Assembly: GCF_014652095.1 (NCBI RefSeq)
Contig: NZ_BMYD01000001.1
Coordinates: 300,633 to 349,454, forward strand
Source of the DNA: Cognatilysobacter bugurensis
GTDB taxonomy: Bacteria; Pseudomonadota; Gammaproteobacteria; Xanthomonadales; Xanthomonadaceae
Reading direction: 5' to 3'
Length of the DNA stretch: 48,822 bases
Notes under the pieces: model-generated
What the model was told of the DNA's origin: nothing
The model's database searches: none
What the model saw: only the letters and a program-made list of their open reading frames with translations
Shown here: positions 1 through 7,942 of the stretch, piece after piece
Position numbering within the stretch: the first letter of the stretch is position 1
Layout: every line of letters starts with the position of its first letter
Made by a program: the position numbers and the translations under genes

Positions 1-467
1 TGCGGGGAGAGACTCGCGAGCCGCGCCGCGAGGTTAGCGTCGTGCGCAGACGACTGCGCGCGCGACACCGACGCGCGCAGGCCGGTCGGCAGCCACTGTT
101 CGCACGCGAGCACGGTGCGAATCGCATCGCGCAGCTCGTCGAGTCCCGAGCTTTTCGGCAAATAACCGGCGGCGCCGTGATCCAGCGCGCGGCGCACCAC
201 GCGCGGGTCGTCGTTCGCCGAGACCACGACGACCGCCACGCCCGGGTACTGGGCCCGGATCGCTGCGAGGCCTGCGAGCCCATGGTTACCCGGCATGTGC
301 AGATCGAGCAGCACGAGGTCAACGTCGGGCTCGGCATCGAGCACCGCGAGCACGCCGTCGAGCGAGTCCGCTTCACGCACGTGCAGGTCGGCAACGGCAT
401 CGGCCGCCGCGCCGCGCAGGGCGGCCCGGAACAGCGGATGGTCGTCGGCGATCAGCAGCGTGGGCAT
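1..467 (-). CDS. NarL/FixJ-type response regulator, partial (C-terminus beyond the window)
   Basis: The first 155 residues of a two-component response regulator are visible; the reading frame runs off the window at position 1. The receiver domain starts MPTLLIADDHPLF. The acidic pocket is D8/D9, the phospho-acceptor is D55 in LVLLDLHMPG and the conserved lysine is K105 in GYLPKSSG. The LxAxDDHPLFR opening and the spacing are typical of the LuxR/NarL output class, so a C-terminal HTH is expected but lies outside the window. Its ATG is 6 bases after the stop codon of the 3-hydroxybutyrate dehydrogenase gene on the same strand, so the two are probably co-transcribed. A role in controlling polyhydroxybutyrate use is only an inference from that linkage. 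No histidine kinase is visible. Confidence 0.88.
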   Translation of the reverse strand, partial: MPTLLIADDHPLFRAALRGAAADAVADLHVREADSLDGVLAVLDAEPDVDLVLLDLHMPGNHGLAGLAAIRAQYPGVAVVVVSANDDPRVVRRALDHGAAGYLPKSSGLDELRDAIRTVLACEQWLPTGLRASVSRAQSSAHDANLAARLASLSP

Positions 468-473
468 CGCGGC

Positions 474-1238
474 TTACTGGACGGTCCAGCCGCCGTCGAC
501 GTCGATCGTGTGGCCAGTGATGTTGCGGGCCGCCGGCGACATCAGGAACGCCGTGATGCCTGCGAGCTCCTCGAACGTGATGAACACGCCCTTCGGCATC
601 GGCTTGAGCATCACCTGGCTCACCACCTCGTCCTCGGGGATCCCGCGCGTACGGGCCTGATCCGCGATCTGCTTGTCGACGAGCGGCGTCTTCACGTAGG
701 TCGGGCAGATCGTGTTGATCGTGATGTCCGTGTCGGCCGTCTCGAGCGCGAGCACCTTGGAAAAGCCGAGCAAGCCGTGCTTCGCGGCAACGTACGCGCT
801 CTTGTACGGGCTCGCGACGAGCGAGTGGATCGAGCCGATGTTGACGATGCGCCCGAAGCCGCGCTCGCGCATGCCGGGCAGCAGCGCGCGTGTGAGCCGC
901 GCCACGCCGACGAGCATGACCTGCACGAGGAACTCCCACTTCGCAATCGGGAAGTCCTCGAGGGGTGCGACATGCTGCAGTCCCGCGTTGTTGACGAGCA
1001 CGTCGACCGGGCGCGACACCGCGGAAAGCGCCGCCGCGACGCTGTCGTCGGAGGTCACGTCGAGCGCGAGCGCTTCGGCCGAGCCGCCGTCGCTGCGGAT
1101 CTGCGAGGCGACGGCCTCGGCCGACTCAAGCGCAAGATCGGTGATCACGACATGGTGGCCTTCGCGCGCGAGTTCAGTCGCGATGCCGGCACCGATGCCG
1201 CTGCCGGCGCCGGTGATGAGGATGCAGCGTGGGGTCAT
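474..1238 (-). CDS. 3-hydroxybutyrate dehydrogenase (SDR family)
   Basis: A 254-residue short-chain dehydrogenase. The nucleotide-binding motif TGAGSGIG lies at residues 9-16, the NNAG motif at 83-86, and the catalytic set S136, Y149 and K153 sits in NIGSIHSLVASPYKSAYVAA. The stretch SPYKSAYVAAKHGLLGFSK and the ending VDGGWTVQ are characteristic of the D-3-hydroxybutyrate dehydrogenase (BdhA/HbdH) subgroup rather than of generic SDRs. The expected reaction is NAD-dependent interconversion of (R)-3-hydroxybutyrate and acetoacetate in the cytosol, the step after polymer or oligomer hydrolysis. It is divergent from the 3HB-oligomer hydrolase at 1348-3153 and has a response regulator immediately downstream. 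Length and motifs are complete. The main uncertainty is substrate, since SDR subgroups are close. Confidence 0.9.
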   Translation of the reverse strand: MTPRCILITGAGSGIGAGIATELAREGHHVVITDLALESAEAVASQIRSDGGSAEALALDVTSDDSVAAALSAVSRPVDVLVNNAGLQHVAPLEDFPIAKWEFLVQVMLVGVARLTRALLPGMRERGFGRIVNIGSIHSLVASPYKSAYVAAKHGLLGFSKVLALETADTDITINTICPTYVKTPLVDKQIADQARTRGIPEDEVVSQVMLKPMPKGVFITFEELAGITAFLMSPAARNITGHTIDVDGGWTVQ

Positions 1239-1347
1239 GGGCGTGCTGTCATGTGGAACGGTCGCCGACAGCCTAGCAAGCCGCCGCGGCGCCCACGTGG
1301 TACGAAGGTACGATGCTGCGCCACCGCGCGCTTGTTACGGTCGCGCA

Positions 1348-3153
1348 ATGAATATCCGACCGCTAATCCGCGCCTCCGCTCTCGGCCTCGCCGCCCTCGC
1401 GTCCGCCTGTGCTTCGCCGGGGCCCGCGCGAGAGGGTGCGACCTCGACTGGAGCCTCGACGATGTTCGAACCGCTGCGCGTCACGACTCACCGCGATGGC
1501 GACGATCTGCTGACCGCGGGGCTGGGCCTCGACGGCCTGCGCGCGATGGCGCCGCCCGCGTTCGCCGACGCCACGGCGCCGACGCCGGCCGAGCTGCGCC
1601 GCCGCGCGCTGTGGAGCAACTGGCGCGGCATCGCGGACCTCTCGCCCGCGGGCGGCTACGGCACGCTCTACGGCAGCACCGTCGCGGTGCCGGGACGCGA
1701 GTTCCAAGCGTTCGCAACGCTGCCCGGCGCGCGCACGCCCCACCGCGTGCTGCTGCAGGCGCCGGACGCGTTCGATGCGGGCAAGCGCTGCCTGCTCGTC
1801 ACTGCCTCGTCGGGCTCGCGCGGCGTCTACGGTGCGATTGCGGTCGCCGGCGCGTGGGGCCTGCCGCGCGGCTGCGCGGTCGCCTACACCGACAAGGGCG
1901 GGGGCACGGATTACTTCGACTTTGCGGCGCCCGACGGCGTGCGCCTCGACGGCACGCGCGCGCCGGCAGGCGCGCCGCTCGCGTTCGAGCCGCAGGACGC
2001 GGCGGCCGCAGGCATCGCATTCAAGCACGCGCACTCGCGCGACAATCCTGAGGCCGACTGGGGCCGGCACGTGAAGCAGGCCGCCGAGTTCGGACTGCAC
2101 GCGCTGACGCAGGCCTATCCGCAGCAGGCGCCTTTCACGTTCGACAACACCCGTGTAATCGCCGTTGGCATCTCAAACGGCGGAGGCGCCGTGCTTCGCG
2201 CAGCCGAGCTCGAAGGCGGCTGGCTCGACGCGGTCGTTGCAGGTGAGCCGAACGTCTACGTGGACGCGCCCGGCGCACGCACGCTGTACGACTACGCGAC
2301 CGAAGCCGCGCTGTTGATGCCCTGCGCGCTCCCCGCGCTCGGCCTGCCGGCGGCGCCCGACGTCGCAGCGCGCTGTGAGGCTGCGGTGCGTTCGGGGCTG
2401 ATCGACGGCGCCGACCTCGTCGCGCAGCAACGCAGCGCGCTCGACGTCCTGCACAAGGGCGGCTGGACCGACGCCGCGCTGCGCGCTGGTGCACTGAGCG
2501 CCGGCTTCGACCTGTGGCGCGCGGTCGCCGCCGCGTACGCCTCGGCCTATGGCCGGTACGGCGTTGGCGCGCACCCGTGCGGGTATCGCTATGTCACCGC
2601 CGGGAGCGACGGTCCACGGCCGCCAACGCCTGCCGAACGCGCCGCGTGGTGGTCCGACGGTAGCGGAATCCCACCGTCGCCGGGCATCGCATTGCTCGAC
2701 CCCGATGGACGAACGGCGACCGACGGCCTGCAGTGCCTGCGCGCGCTGTGGGCGGGGGAGGGCGCGGCTGCGCAGCGTGTGCGCGAAGGTGTCGCCGCGA
2801 CACGCGCGGGCCTGCCGCGCGAAGGCTTGCCGATGATCGTGGTGCACGGCACGGACGACGGCTTGATCCCCGAGGCGTTCAGCAGCATTCCCTACGTAAC
2901 GCAGGCCGCAGCGGCCGGTCGCGACGTGCGCCACTGGCGCGTTCGCAACGCCCAGCATTTCGACGCGTTCCTGGGTCTGCCGGCTTACGGCGCGCGGTAC
3001 GTGCCGCTGCTCCCGTACGTCTACCGCGCGCTTGATCGCGTGTCGGCGCATCTCGACACCGCGGCCGCGCTGCCGGCGAATGCGGTGATCGAGGCAATGC
3101 CGCGCAGCCCCGACCAGCCGCTCGACGCTGCGAACCTCGCGTTGCCTTATTGA
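1348..3153 (+). CDS. 3-hydroxybutyrate oligomer hydrolase (3HBOH family, EC 3.1.1.22)
   Basis: A 601-residue protein matching the D-(-)-3-hydroxybutyrate oligomer hydrolase family, which cleaves 3HB oligomers to monomers. The frame is open further upstream, but the protein starts at the ATG at 1348, which opens a signal-like N-terminus (MNIRPLIRASALGLAALASAC). The Cys could be lipidated, although Ala rather than Leu at -3 makes a weak lipobox. A plausible alpha/beta-hydrolase triad is S276 in VGISNGGG, D503 in VVHGTDDG and H537 in NAQHFDAF. The family member from Ralstonia is somewhat longer. It is divergent from 3-hydroxybutyrate dehydrogenase, so the pair forms a polymer-to-acetoacetate route. 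The signal sequence suggests export to the periplasm or outer membrane, which would imply use of exogenous oligomers (inference). Confidence 0.88.
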   Translation: MNIRPLIRASALGLAALASACASPGPAREGATSTGASTMFEPLRVTTHRDGDDLLTAGLGLDGLRAMAPPAFADATAPTPAELRRRALWSNWRGIADLSPAGGYGTLYGSTVAVPGREFQAFATLPGARTPHRVLLQAPDAFDAGKRCLLVTASSGSRGVYGAIAVAGAWGLPRGCAVAYTDKGGGTDYFDFAAPDGVRLDGTRAPAGAPLAFEPQDAAAAGIAFKHAHSRDNPEADWGRHVKQAAEFGLHALTQAYPQQAPFTFDNTRVIAVGISNGGGAVLRAAELEGGWLDAVVAGEPNVYVDAPGARTLYDYATEAALLMPCALPALGLPAAPDVAARCEAAVRSGLIDGADLVAQQRSALDVLHKGGWTDAALRAGALSAGFDLWRAVAAAYASAYGRYGVGAHPCGYRYVTAGSDGPRPPTPAERAAWWSDGSGIPPSPGIALLDPDGRTATDGLQCLRALWAGEGAAAQRVREGVAATRAGLPREGLPMIVVHGTDDGLIPEAFSSIPYVTQAAAAGRDVRHWRVRNAQHFDAFLGLPAYGARYVPLLPYVYRALDRVSAHLDTAAALPANAVIEAMPRSPDQPLDAANLALPY

Positions 3154-3312
3154 ACCCGCCGGGTGGCCGAGCCCAGCACGAACGCGAACTCGCGCGGCTT
3201 CGAGCGCTGAAGCGCAGCGCGGTGCCGTGGGAGAGCGTCTACTGACACGGACGCTGATTTCTACAGCGGATCAACGGAATCGGGCCGAGCGGAAGCAGTT
3301 GCCGTCAGAGCA

Positions 3313-3346
3313 AGGCAGGCGCCTGCCTGATCGACCGCCGCGGCGG
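3313..3346. other. two perfect palindromes in the convergent intergenic region
   Basis: Positions 3313-3328 are a 16-base perfect palindrome (AGGCAGGC followed by its reverse complement), and 3335-3346 a second 12-base palindrome (CCGCCG/CGGCGG). They lie between the 3' ends of the oligomer hydrolase (plus strand) and the CtaG-like gene (minus strand). Neither is followed by a T run, so they are not classical rho-independent terminators. A role in transcript ends or as a protein site is possible but unproven. The rest of 3154-3357 shows nothing else recognisable. Confidence 0.4.
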
Positions 3347-3357
3347 CGCCTGTCGCG

Positions 3358-4146
3358 TCAGTGGGACGTCGCCTCCGTCCGCGCGCTGGCCAACGAACGA
3401 CCGCGCTCGGCATACCAGACGGCGCCCAGGGCGGCGATGAGCAACATCTCGGCCAGGTCGCCGCCGTAGTACATCCATTGCGCAGCGGCTTCGAGCTCGG
3501 ACCGCGCGACCCCGGCGCCCTGCGGCCAGCCGTGCACGTACATGAGCTTGCCGAGTGTGCTGTGCACGGCAATTGCGACGAACAGGACGACTGCTCGGTA
3601 GCGCACCGAAGGCCGGCCTGGCGCAGGATCCGGGCCCGCGATCGACCACGCGAACAAATAGCCGGCCGCAAGGAAGTGGTAGTGCACCAGCACGTGCAGC
3701 CATGCCGAACTGCGCGACAGTACGAACAGCTGCGTCGAATACAGCAGCACCATCCCGCCCACGTTCAGCAGCAGCGCCGCGATTGGGTGGCTCAACACGC
3801 GCACCGGCCTGCTGTGCAGCACACGCACCGTTCGCCGTGCCGTGCGCGGCCCCACGCTGGCCAGAAACAGCGTCACCGGTGCGGCCATGACGAACAGCAG
3901 CGGCGCGAACATGCCCAGCAGCAGGTGCTGGAACATGTGGCCCCGGAGGTCGGCGTGGGCCCAGTGCACTACCGACGATGACAGCGCAACCAGCAGCAAC
4001 GCGCCGCCGCCTACGAAGCTCAGCGTTCGCCACGGGCTCCAGCGCGGGTGGCGACGGGCCGCCGCCACGTAGCTGCCGAGCACCAGCGCGATCAGCGCCC
4101 AGACGAGCGCGAGGGCAGTCGGCACGACGGCTGGGGAGTGCTGCAC
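3358..4146 (-). CDS. CtaG-type cytochrome c oxidase assembly membrane protein (PF09678)
   Basis: A 262-residue integral membrane protein with about seven hydrophobic segments. It has the histidine-rich features of the caa3-type CtaG family: SSVVHWAHADLRGHMFQHLLLGMFAPLLF near residues 57-85, LHVLVHYHFLAAGYLFAWSI, and HSTLGKLMYV in a later helix. Known members are needed for the caa3/CtaG form of cytochrome c oxidase and probably handle copper or heme; this family is unrelated to Cox11-type CtaG. It starts 3 bases after the stop of the DUF2243 gene on the same strand, so the two form an operon. No oxidase subunit gene is present in the window, so the partner oxidase must be elsewhere. Substrate specificity is inferred from family only. 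Confidence 0.85.
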   Translation of the reverse strand: MQHSPAVVPTALALVWALIALVLGSYVAAARRHPRWSPWRTLSFVGGGALLLVALSSSVVHWAHADLRGHMFQHLLLGMFAPLLFVMAAPVTLFLASVGPRTARRTVRVLHSRPVRVLSHPIAALLLNVGGMVLLYSTQLFVLSRSSAWLHVLVHYHFLAAGYLFAWSIAGPDPAPGRPSVRYRAVVLFVAIAVHSTLGKLMYVHGWPQGAGVARSELEAAAQWMYYGGDLAEMLLIAALGAVWYAERGRSLASARTEATSH

Positions 4147-4148
4147 GC

Positions 4149-4589
4149 CTACGCGTCCCGACGCGAACGCCGCAGCAACGCCCGCCCGATGATCAGCAAC
4201 GCAACACCTGCAAGGTTCCAGGCCAGGTCATAGGGCCAGAGGTCCTCGACGCCGTAGCGCACCTGATGCACCCGCAGCAGCTTATGGTCGACGAGGCCGT
4301 CGAACAGCTGGAAGCCACCCGCGCCGAGGAGGAACCCGCCCCACGCTGCATTGCGGTCGATCGGACCGCGACGGCGCGCATCGGCGTACATGAAGAAGCC
4401 GGCCACGACTGCGATGAGTTCCACCGCATGCAGCAACCCATCGGTGAACAGCCCGACGGCGGGCGTGGACCGATCGTAGAAGTGGTGCCAGGCGAGCAGC
4501 TGATGGAACACGATCTCGTCGACTGCCGCCATCAGGCCGATGCCGATCACCACCGTCGCGCGGATCAGGTGCTTGCGGTTGCTGTCCAT
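4149..4589 (-). CDS. DUF2243 membrane protein
   Basis: A 146-residue protein with about four membrane segments, matching DUF2243 (PF10002). The motifs DEIVFHQLLAWHHFYDRSTP, GLLHAVELIAV, GGFQLFDGLVDHKLLRVHQVRYG and YDLAWNLAGVALL are diagnostic. The start was set at the ATG at 4589, preceded by a GGAGG-like ribosome site; the frame is open further upstream but without coding character. The conserved histidines in the membrane segments suggest metal or heme contact, but the biochemical function is unknown. It is translationally coupled to the downstream CtaG-like gene (3-base gap), a pairing seen in other genomes. A supporting role in copper or oxidase assembly is inference. Confidence 0.83.
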   Translation of the reverse strand: MDSNRKHLIRATVVIGIGLMAAVDEIVFHQLLAWHHFYDRSTPAVGLFTDGLLHAVELIAVVAGFFMYADARRRGPIDRNAAWGGFLLGAGGFQLFDGLVDHKLLRVHQVRYGVEDLWPYDLAWNLAGVALLIIGRALLRRSRRDA

Positions 4590-4727
4590 GAGGCCTCCGG
4601 CGTGCAGGTGCGTCACGGTGCAGGCCCGGTCGTGAAGCCCGGATCGGGACGCTGCCGAAGGATGGTGCAACGCGTGCCGCGTGCAGCGCTCTAGGCATCG
4701 CAGCAACGCATGCCAGCTGCGGAAATG

Positions 4728-4755
4728 AAAAAACCCCGCCGAAGCGGGGCTTTTT
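4728..4755 (-). terminator. rho-independent terminator after tRNA-Ala
   Basis: Read on the minus strand this is a six-pair CCCCGC/GCGGGG stem closed by a TTCG tetraloop and followed by six T residues. It lies about 11 bases after the CCA end of the tRNA, so it ends the tRNA (or rnd-tRNA) transcript. On the plus strand the same hairpin is followed by five T residues, so it may work in both directions. Confidence 0.92.
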
Positions 4756-4766
4756 GCTGATTCGTG

Positions 4767-4842
4767 TGGTGGAGCGGAGGGGGATCGAACCCCTGACCTT
4801 CGCGATGCGAACGCGACGCTCTCCCAGCTGAGCTACCGCCCC
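4767..4842 (-). tRNA. tRNA-Ala (anticodon CGC)
   Basis: A 76-nt cloverleaf including an encoded CCA. The acceptor stem GGGGCGG pairs with CCGCTCC and contains the G3:U70 wobble that is the identity element of alanine tRNAs. The D arm is GCTC...GAGC, the anticodon stem is TCGCG/CGCGA with loop TTCGCAT, and the T arm is AGGGG TTCGATC CCCCT. The anticodon CGC reads GCG, a heavily used codon in this G+C-rich sequence. The 5' end is 39 bases after the stop codon of RNase D on the same strand, and a strong terminator follows. Confidence 0.97.
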
Positions 4843-4881
4843 ACACGAGGCTGCAAGTCTAGCGACGTCCGTGGCGACGCG

Positions 4882-5979
4882 CTAGCCCTTCGGTTGAAGC
4901 AGCGGCGCGAGCGCGGGTTCGAGCGCAGTGCGCCGCCAGCCGGACAACGCGTCCGGCCACTCGCCGCGCTCGGCCAGTTGCTCCAGCCAGCGGCGCGAGG
5001 CGAGCACGCCGTCGGGCAGTTCGAGCTCGCGGCTTACCCCCGCGACGGCGTCCTGAAAGTCGCGCAGGCGCTGGCGGTCGATTCGTTCGCCGATGGGTTC
5101 GGGCGCCTCGGCCTCGTCGGAAAGCGGGGTGGTGAGCGCGACCCAGATGGCGTCGCCAAGCTTGCGCGGCGCTTTCGGGTGCGCGTCGAGCTCGCGCTGC
5201 AGGCCGGCGCGGTCGATCGGCGGCGTGCGCGCGAGCGCGGTCGCGAGTTCATTGTCGAGGATCCACGTGCGCGGACGATCGTGCTCGCGTGCGTACACGT
5301 CGCGCCAGCGGAGCAGCCGCGCCAGGCGAAGCTGCGCGTCGCGATCGAGGAACTGCGCGGCGCGCATTGAGAGCTGCGGCCAGCGTTCCGGCGCTTCGTC
5401 GCGGGCATTGGACACGACACGCGATGCGTCCTCAATGACCCACTCGCGGCGCCCCAACTGCTCGAGCAGACCGTCGAGCGCGTCGTGCAGTTCGAATAGA
5501 TGGCGCACGTCGTCAGCCGCGTACTCGAGCTGCGAGGGAGATAGCGGGCGTCGCAGCCAGTCGGAGCGGGTTTCGCCTTTCGCAAGCGCGACGCCGGTCA
5601 TCTGCTCGACGAGCTTCTGGTAGCCCAGGCCGCTGCCGATGCCGGTCAGCGCCGCAGCGAGCTGCGTGTCGAACAGCGGCTCGGGCACGACCCCGCAGGC
5701 GTGCTTGAACGCGACGAGGTCCTCGCTCGGGCTGTGCATGACCTTGAGGATCGTCGTGTCGGCGAGGATCGATGCGAGCGCCTCGGTGATGCCGGGCGCG
5801 AGCGGGTCGACGAGCAGCACGTCGAGCTCGTCGCCGTCACCCTCGATCGCGATCTGCACCAGCGCGAGCTGCGGCCAGTACGTGCGCTCCCGGATGAACT
5901 CGGTGTCCAGGCCAATGCGAGCCGGGCGCGTTGCGAGACGCGCACGCAGCGCGGCAGGGTCGGTGATCCAGGTCGGCAC
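4882..5979 (-). CDS. rnd: ribonuclease D
   Basis: A 365-residue 3'-5' exoribonuclease of the DEDDy class that trims tRNA 3' ends and other stable RNAs. The catalytic residues are D25 and E27 in GLDTEFIRE, D87 in HSPSEDLVAF, and Y153/D157 in EYAADDVRHL. A helical HRDC region fills the C-terminal half. The start is a GTG at 5979 (VPTWITDPAA); there is no in-frame ATG near the conserved N-terminus, and the resulting length fits the usual size of about 370 residues. The next gene on the same strand, only 39 bases away, is tRNA-Ala(CGC), a potential substrate of the enzyme. Upstream sequence up to 6060 is shared with the divergent lipoprotein gene at 6062. Confidence 0.95.
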   Translation of the reverse strand: MPTWITDPAALRARLATRPARIGLDTEFIRERTYWPQLALVQIAIEGDGDELDVLLVDPLAPGITEALASILADTTILKVMHSPSEDLVAFKHACGVVPEPLFDTQLAAALTGIGSGLGYQKLVEQMTGVALAKGETRSDWLRRPLSPSQLEYAADDVRHLFELHDALDGLLEQLGRREWVIEDASRVVSNARDEAPERWPQLSMRAAQFLDRDAQLRLARLLRWRDVYAREHDRPRTWILDNELATALARTPPIDRAGLQRELDAHPKAPRKLGDAIWVALTTPLSDEAEAPEPIGERIDRQRLRDFQDAVAGVSRELELPDGVLASRRWLEQLAERGEWPDALSGWRRTALEPALAPLLQPKG

Positions 5980-6061
5980 GTTTGGGCGTTGAGGCGACGG
6001 CGGGCGACAATAGCCTACTTTCCACGGGCCCGCCGTCCGCGCGGGCCGCCCAGGAGACCGA

Positions 6062-7903
6062 GTGCGAGCCACCCTTGCCGTCGCGTCCGTGCTGTTGATC
6101 GCCGCGTGTTCGCGCACGCCGGACTCCGCGCCCGCGCCGGTTGCGGAGCCCGCGAGCGCGCCCGTCGAGCGCGACGCAAAGCCGGCCCGCGCACCGTCGG
6201 CGCCGAAGCCGGTCCCAGGCTGGGCGCCGCCGGCCGTCGAGGTGACGGAAGGCACGAAGGGGCGCCTGCGCGAACGCGCGCGTGTTGCGCTCGAGGCGGG
6301 GCGGCTCTACGAGGACGCCGACGCCGCCGTGCCCATCGTGCTCGCGTTGCGCACAGCCGCGCCGGACGACAAGGCCGTCGCGGCACTGGCGGACCGTGCG
6401 CTGGTCGCGTTGATCAAGCGGGCGGACGAGGCGCTGGGGGCGATCGACACGGATGCGCAGTCGATCGCGTCCGCGCGCGAGGCCCTGTCGGTCGCCCGGG
6501 CCGTCGCGCCCGAGGATGAGAGAGTGGCTGCGCTCGCGGAACGCGTCGAGGCGGCGGAGCGCGCCGATTCTGCCAACGCCGAGGGCGAGCGCCTGCTCGA
6601 AGCCGATCGCATCGGCGAGAACGGGGGCGGCGCGATCGCCGCGTTCCGGCAGGCGCTGGAGGCGCGCGAAGGCGATGCGCGCGCGCTGCAGGGCTTGGCC
6701 GCTGCCGAAAGCGCGCTGATCCGTCGAGCGGAAGCCGCCGCGGACGACGGTGATTACGCTGCGGTCGCACGTTGGCTCGACCTCGCGGCGAAAGTGCGGC
6801 CGGAGGCCGCGACGGTCGACGATGCACGGGCGCGGCTCGCGGCGCAGCGCGCCGCACGCGTGCGCGCGCTGCGCGATCGCGGCATCGCGGCGCTGACTGA
6901 AGAGGACGGGATCGAGACTGCGCGGGAGCACCTCGCCGCACTGTTGCGCATCGCGCCGGCGGGCGATGACGCCGCCGCGGAGCTGCGCGAACGCATCGAC
7001 CTTGCAGTGCATTACGGACTGTTCCGCCCCGGTCAGGTGTTCACGGACGCGCTCACCGGCGGCGTCGGGCGGGGGCCGGTGATGGTCGTCGTCCCGCACG
7101 GCGGGTTCCGGATGGGGGCGCCCGCCGGTGAGCGCGGGTCGACCGACGCCGAACGGCCGGTGCGCAACGTGCGTTTCGAGCGGGGCTTTGCGATGTCGCG
7201 CAACGAGGTCACCGTCGGCGAGTTCCGGCGCTTCGTGAACGCAACCGGCCACCGCACGCGTGCGGAGCGTCGTGGCTACTCGATCGGTTATGACGAGCGC
7301 GCAGGCAACCTCGTTAGGCGCAGCCGCGTGGACTGGCAGGACGACTACGCCGGCCGCCCGGCAGCGGACGACCTGCCCGTCGTACACATCAGCGCGAAGG
7401 ACGCCGCGGCGTACGCGGACTGGCTCAGCGAGCGCACGGGGCACGCGTATCGGCTGCCGAGCGAGGCGGAGTTCGAATACGCGCTGCGCGCAGGCAGCAC
7501 GGGGACGTATCCCTGGGGCAACGGTGCGCCGCCGCCGGGGTCGGGCAATTACACGGGCGCCCGTGACGTGTCGCCGAGCGGCCGTGAGTGGCGCAATGCG
7601 TTCGAAGGCTATGGCGACGATGCCTGGGGGCCGGCGCCGGTCGGCACCTACCGGCCCAATCGATTTGGCCTTCACGACCTCGCCGGCAATGTCGCCGAGT
7701 GGGTGGCCGACTGCTGGCACGACAGCTACCGGCGTGCACCGAGCGGCGGCGATGCGTGGGTCAACCCCGGTTGTCGGCTGCGCGTGGTGCGCGGCGGATC
7801 GTGGGCGAGCTCGCCGCAGCAGACGCGCGCGGCGTGGCGTCAGTCGAGTGAGGCGGACACCACGAACGCGCGCATCGGCTTTCGCGTCGTGCGCGAGATC
7901 TGA
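6062..7903 (+). CDS. lipoprotein with helical repeats and a formylglycine-generating-enzyme-like (SUMF1) domain
   Basis: A 613-residue protein from a GTG start at 6062. The N-terminus MRATLAVASVLLIAAC ends in a good lipobox, with C16 as the lipidated residue. Residues about 60-335 are Ala/Glu/Arg-rich amphipathic helices resembling TPR-like repeats. From about residue 343 there is an FGE-sulfatase domain (PF03781), with HGGFRMGAPAG, SRNEVTVGEFRRF, YRLPSEAEFEYALR, YPWGN, GLHDLAGNVAEWVADCW and RVVRGGSW...NARIGFRVVRE. Genuine formylglycine-generating enzymes have a catalytic CxxxxC after the RGGS motif; here that stretch is RGGSWASSPQQTRAAW with no cysteine. Catalysis of that type is therefore unlikely, and a structural or non-heme-iron role is more plausible. 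An M48 protease gene follows 39 bases downstream. Confidence 0.88.
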   Translation: MRATLAVASVLLIAACSRTPDSAPAPVAEPASAPVERDAKPARAPSAPKPVPGWAPPAVEVTEGTKGRLRERARVALEAGRLYEDADAAVPIVLALRTAAPDDKAVAALADRALVALIKRADEALGAIDTDAQSIASAREALSVARAVAPEDERVAALAERVEAAERADSANAEGERLLEADRIGENGGGAIAAFRQALEAREGDARALQGLAAAESALIRRAEAAADDGDYAAVARWLDLAAKVRPEAATVDDARARLAAQRAARVRALRDRGIAALTEEDGIETAREHLAALLRIAPAGDDAAAELRERIDLAVHYGLFRPGQVFTDALTGGVGRGPVMVVVPHGGFRMGAPAGERGSTDAERPVRNVRFERGFAMSRNEVTVGEFRRFVNATGHRTRAERRGYSIGYDERAGNLVRRSRVDWQDDYAGRPAADDLPVVHISAKDAAAYADWLSERTGHAYRLPSEAEFEYALRAGSTGTYPWGNGAPPPGSGNYTGARDVSPSGREWRNAFEGYGDDAWGPAPVGTYRPNRFGLHDLAGNVAEWVADCWHDSYRRAPSGGDAWVNPGCRLRVVRGGSWASSPQQTRAAWRQSSEADTTNARIGFRVVREI

Positions 7904-7942
7904 CACACGCGGCCTGCGCGCGCCGCTTCGAGGAGCGGTGGC

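Noticed and set aside
42-2051. Very long open frame on the plus strand across the dehydrogenase and regulator genes
   Set aside because: It runs antisense to two clear genes and has no domain; Arg/Ala/His-rich composition is what high G+C sequence yields by chance.
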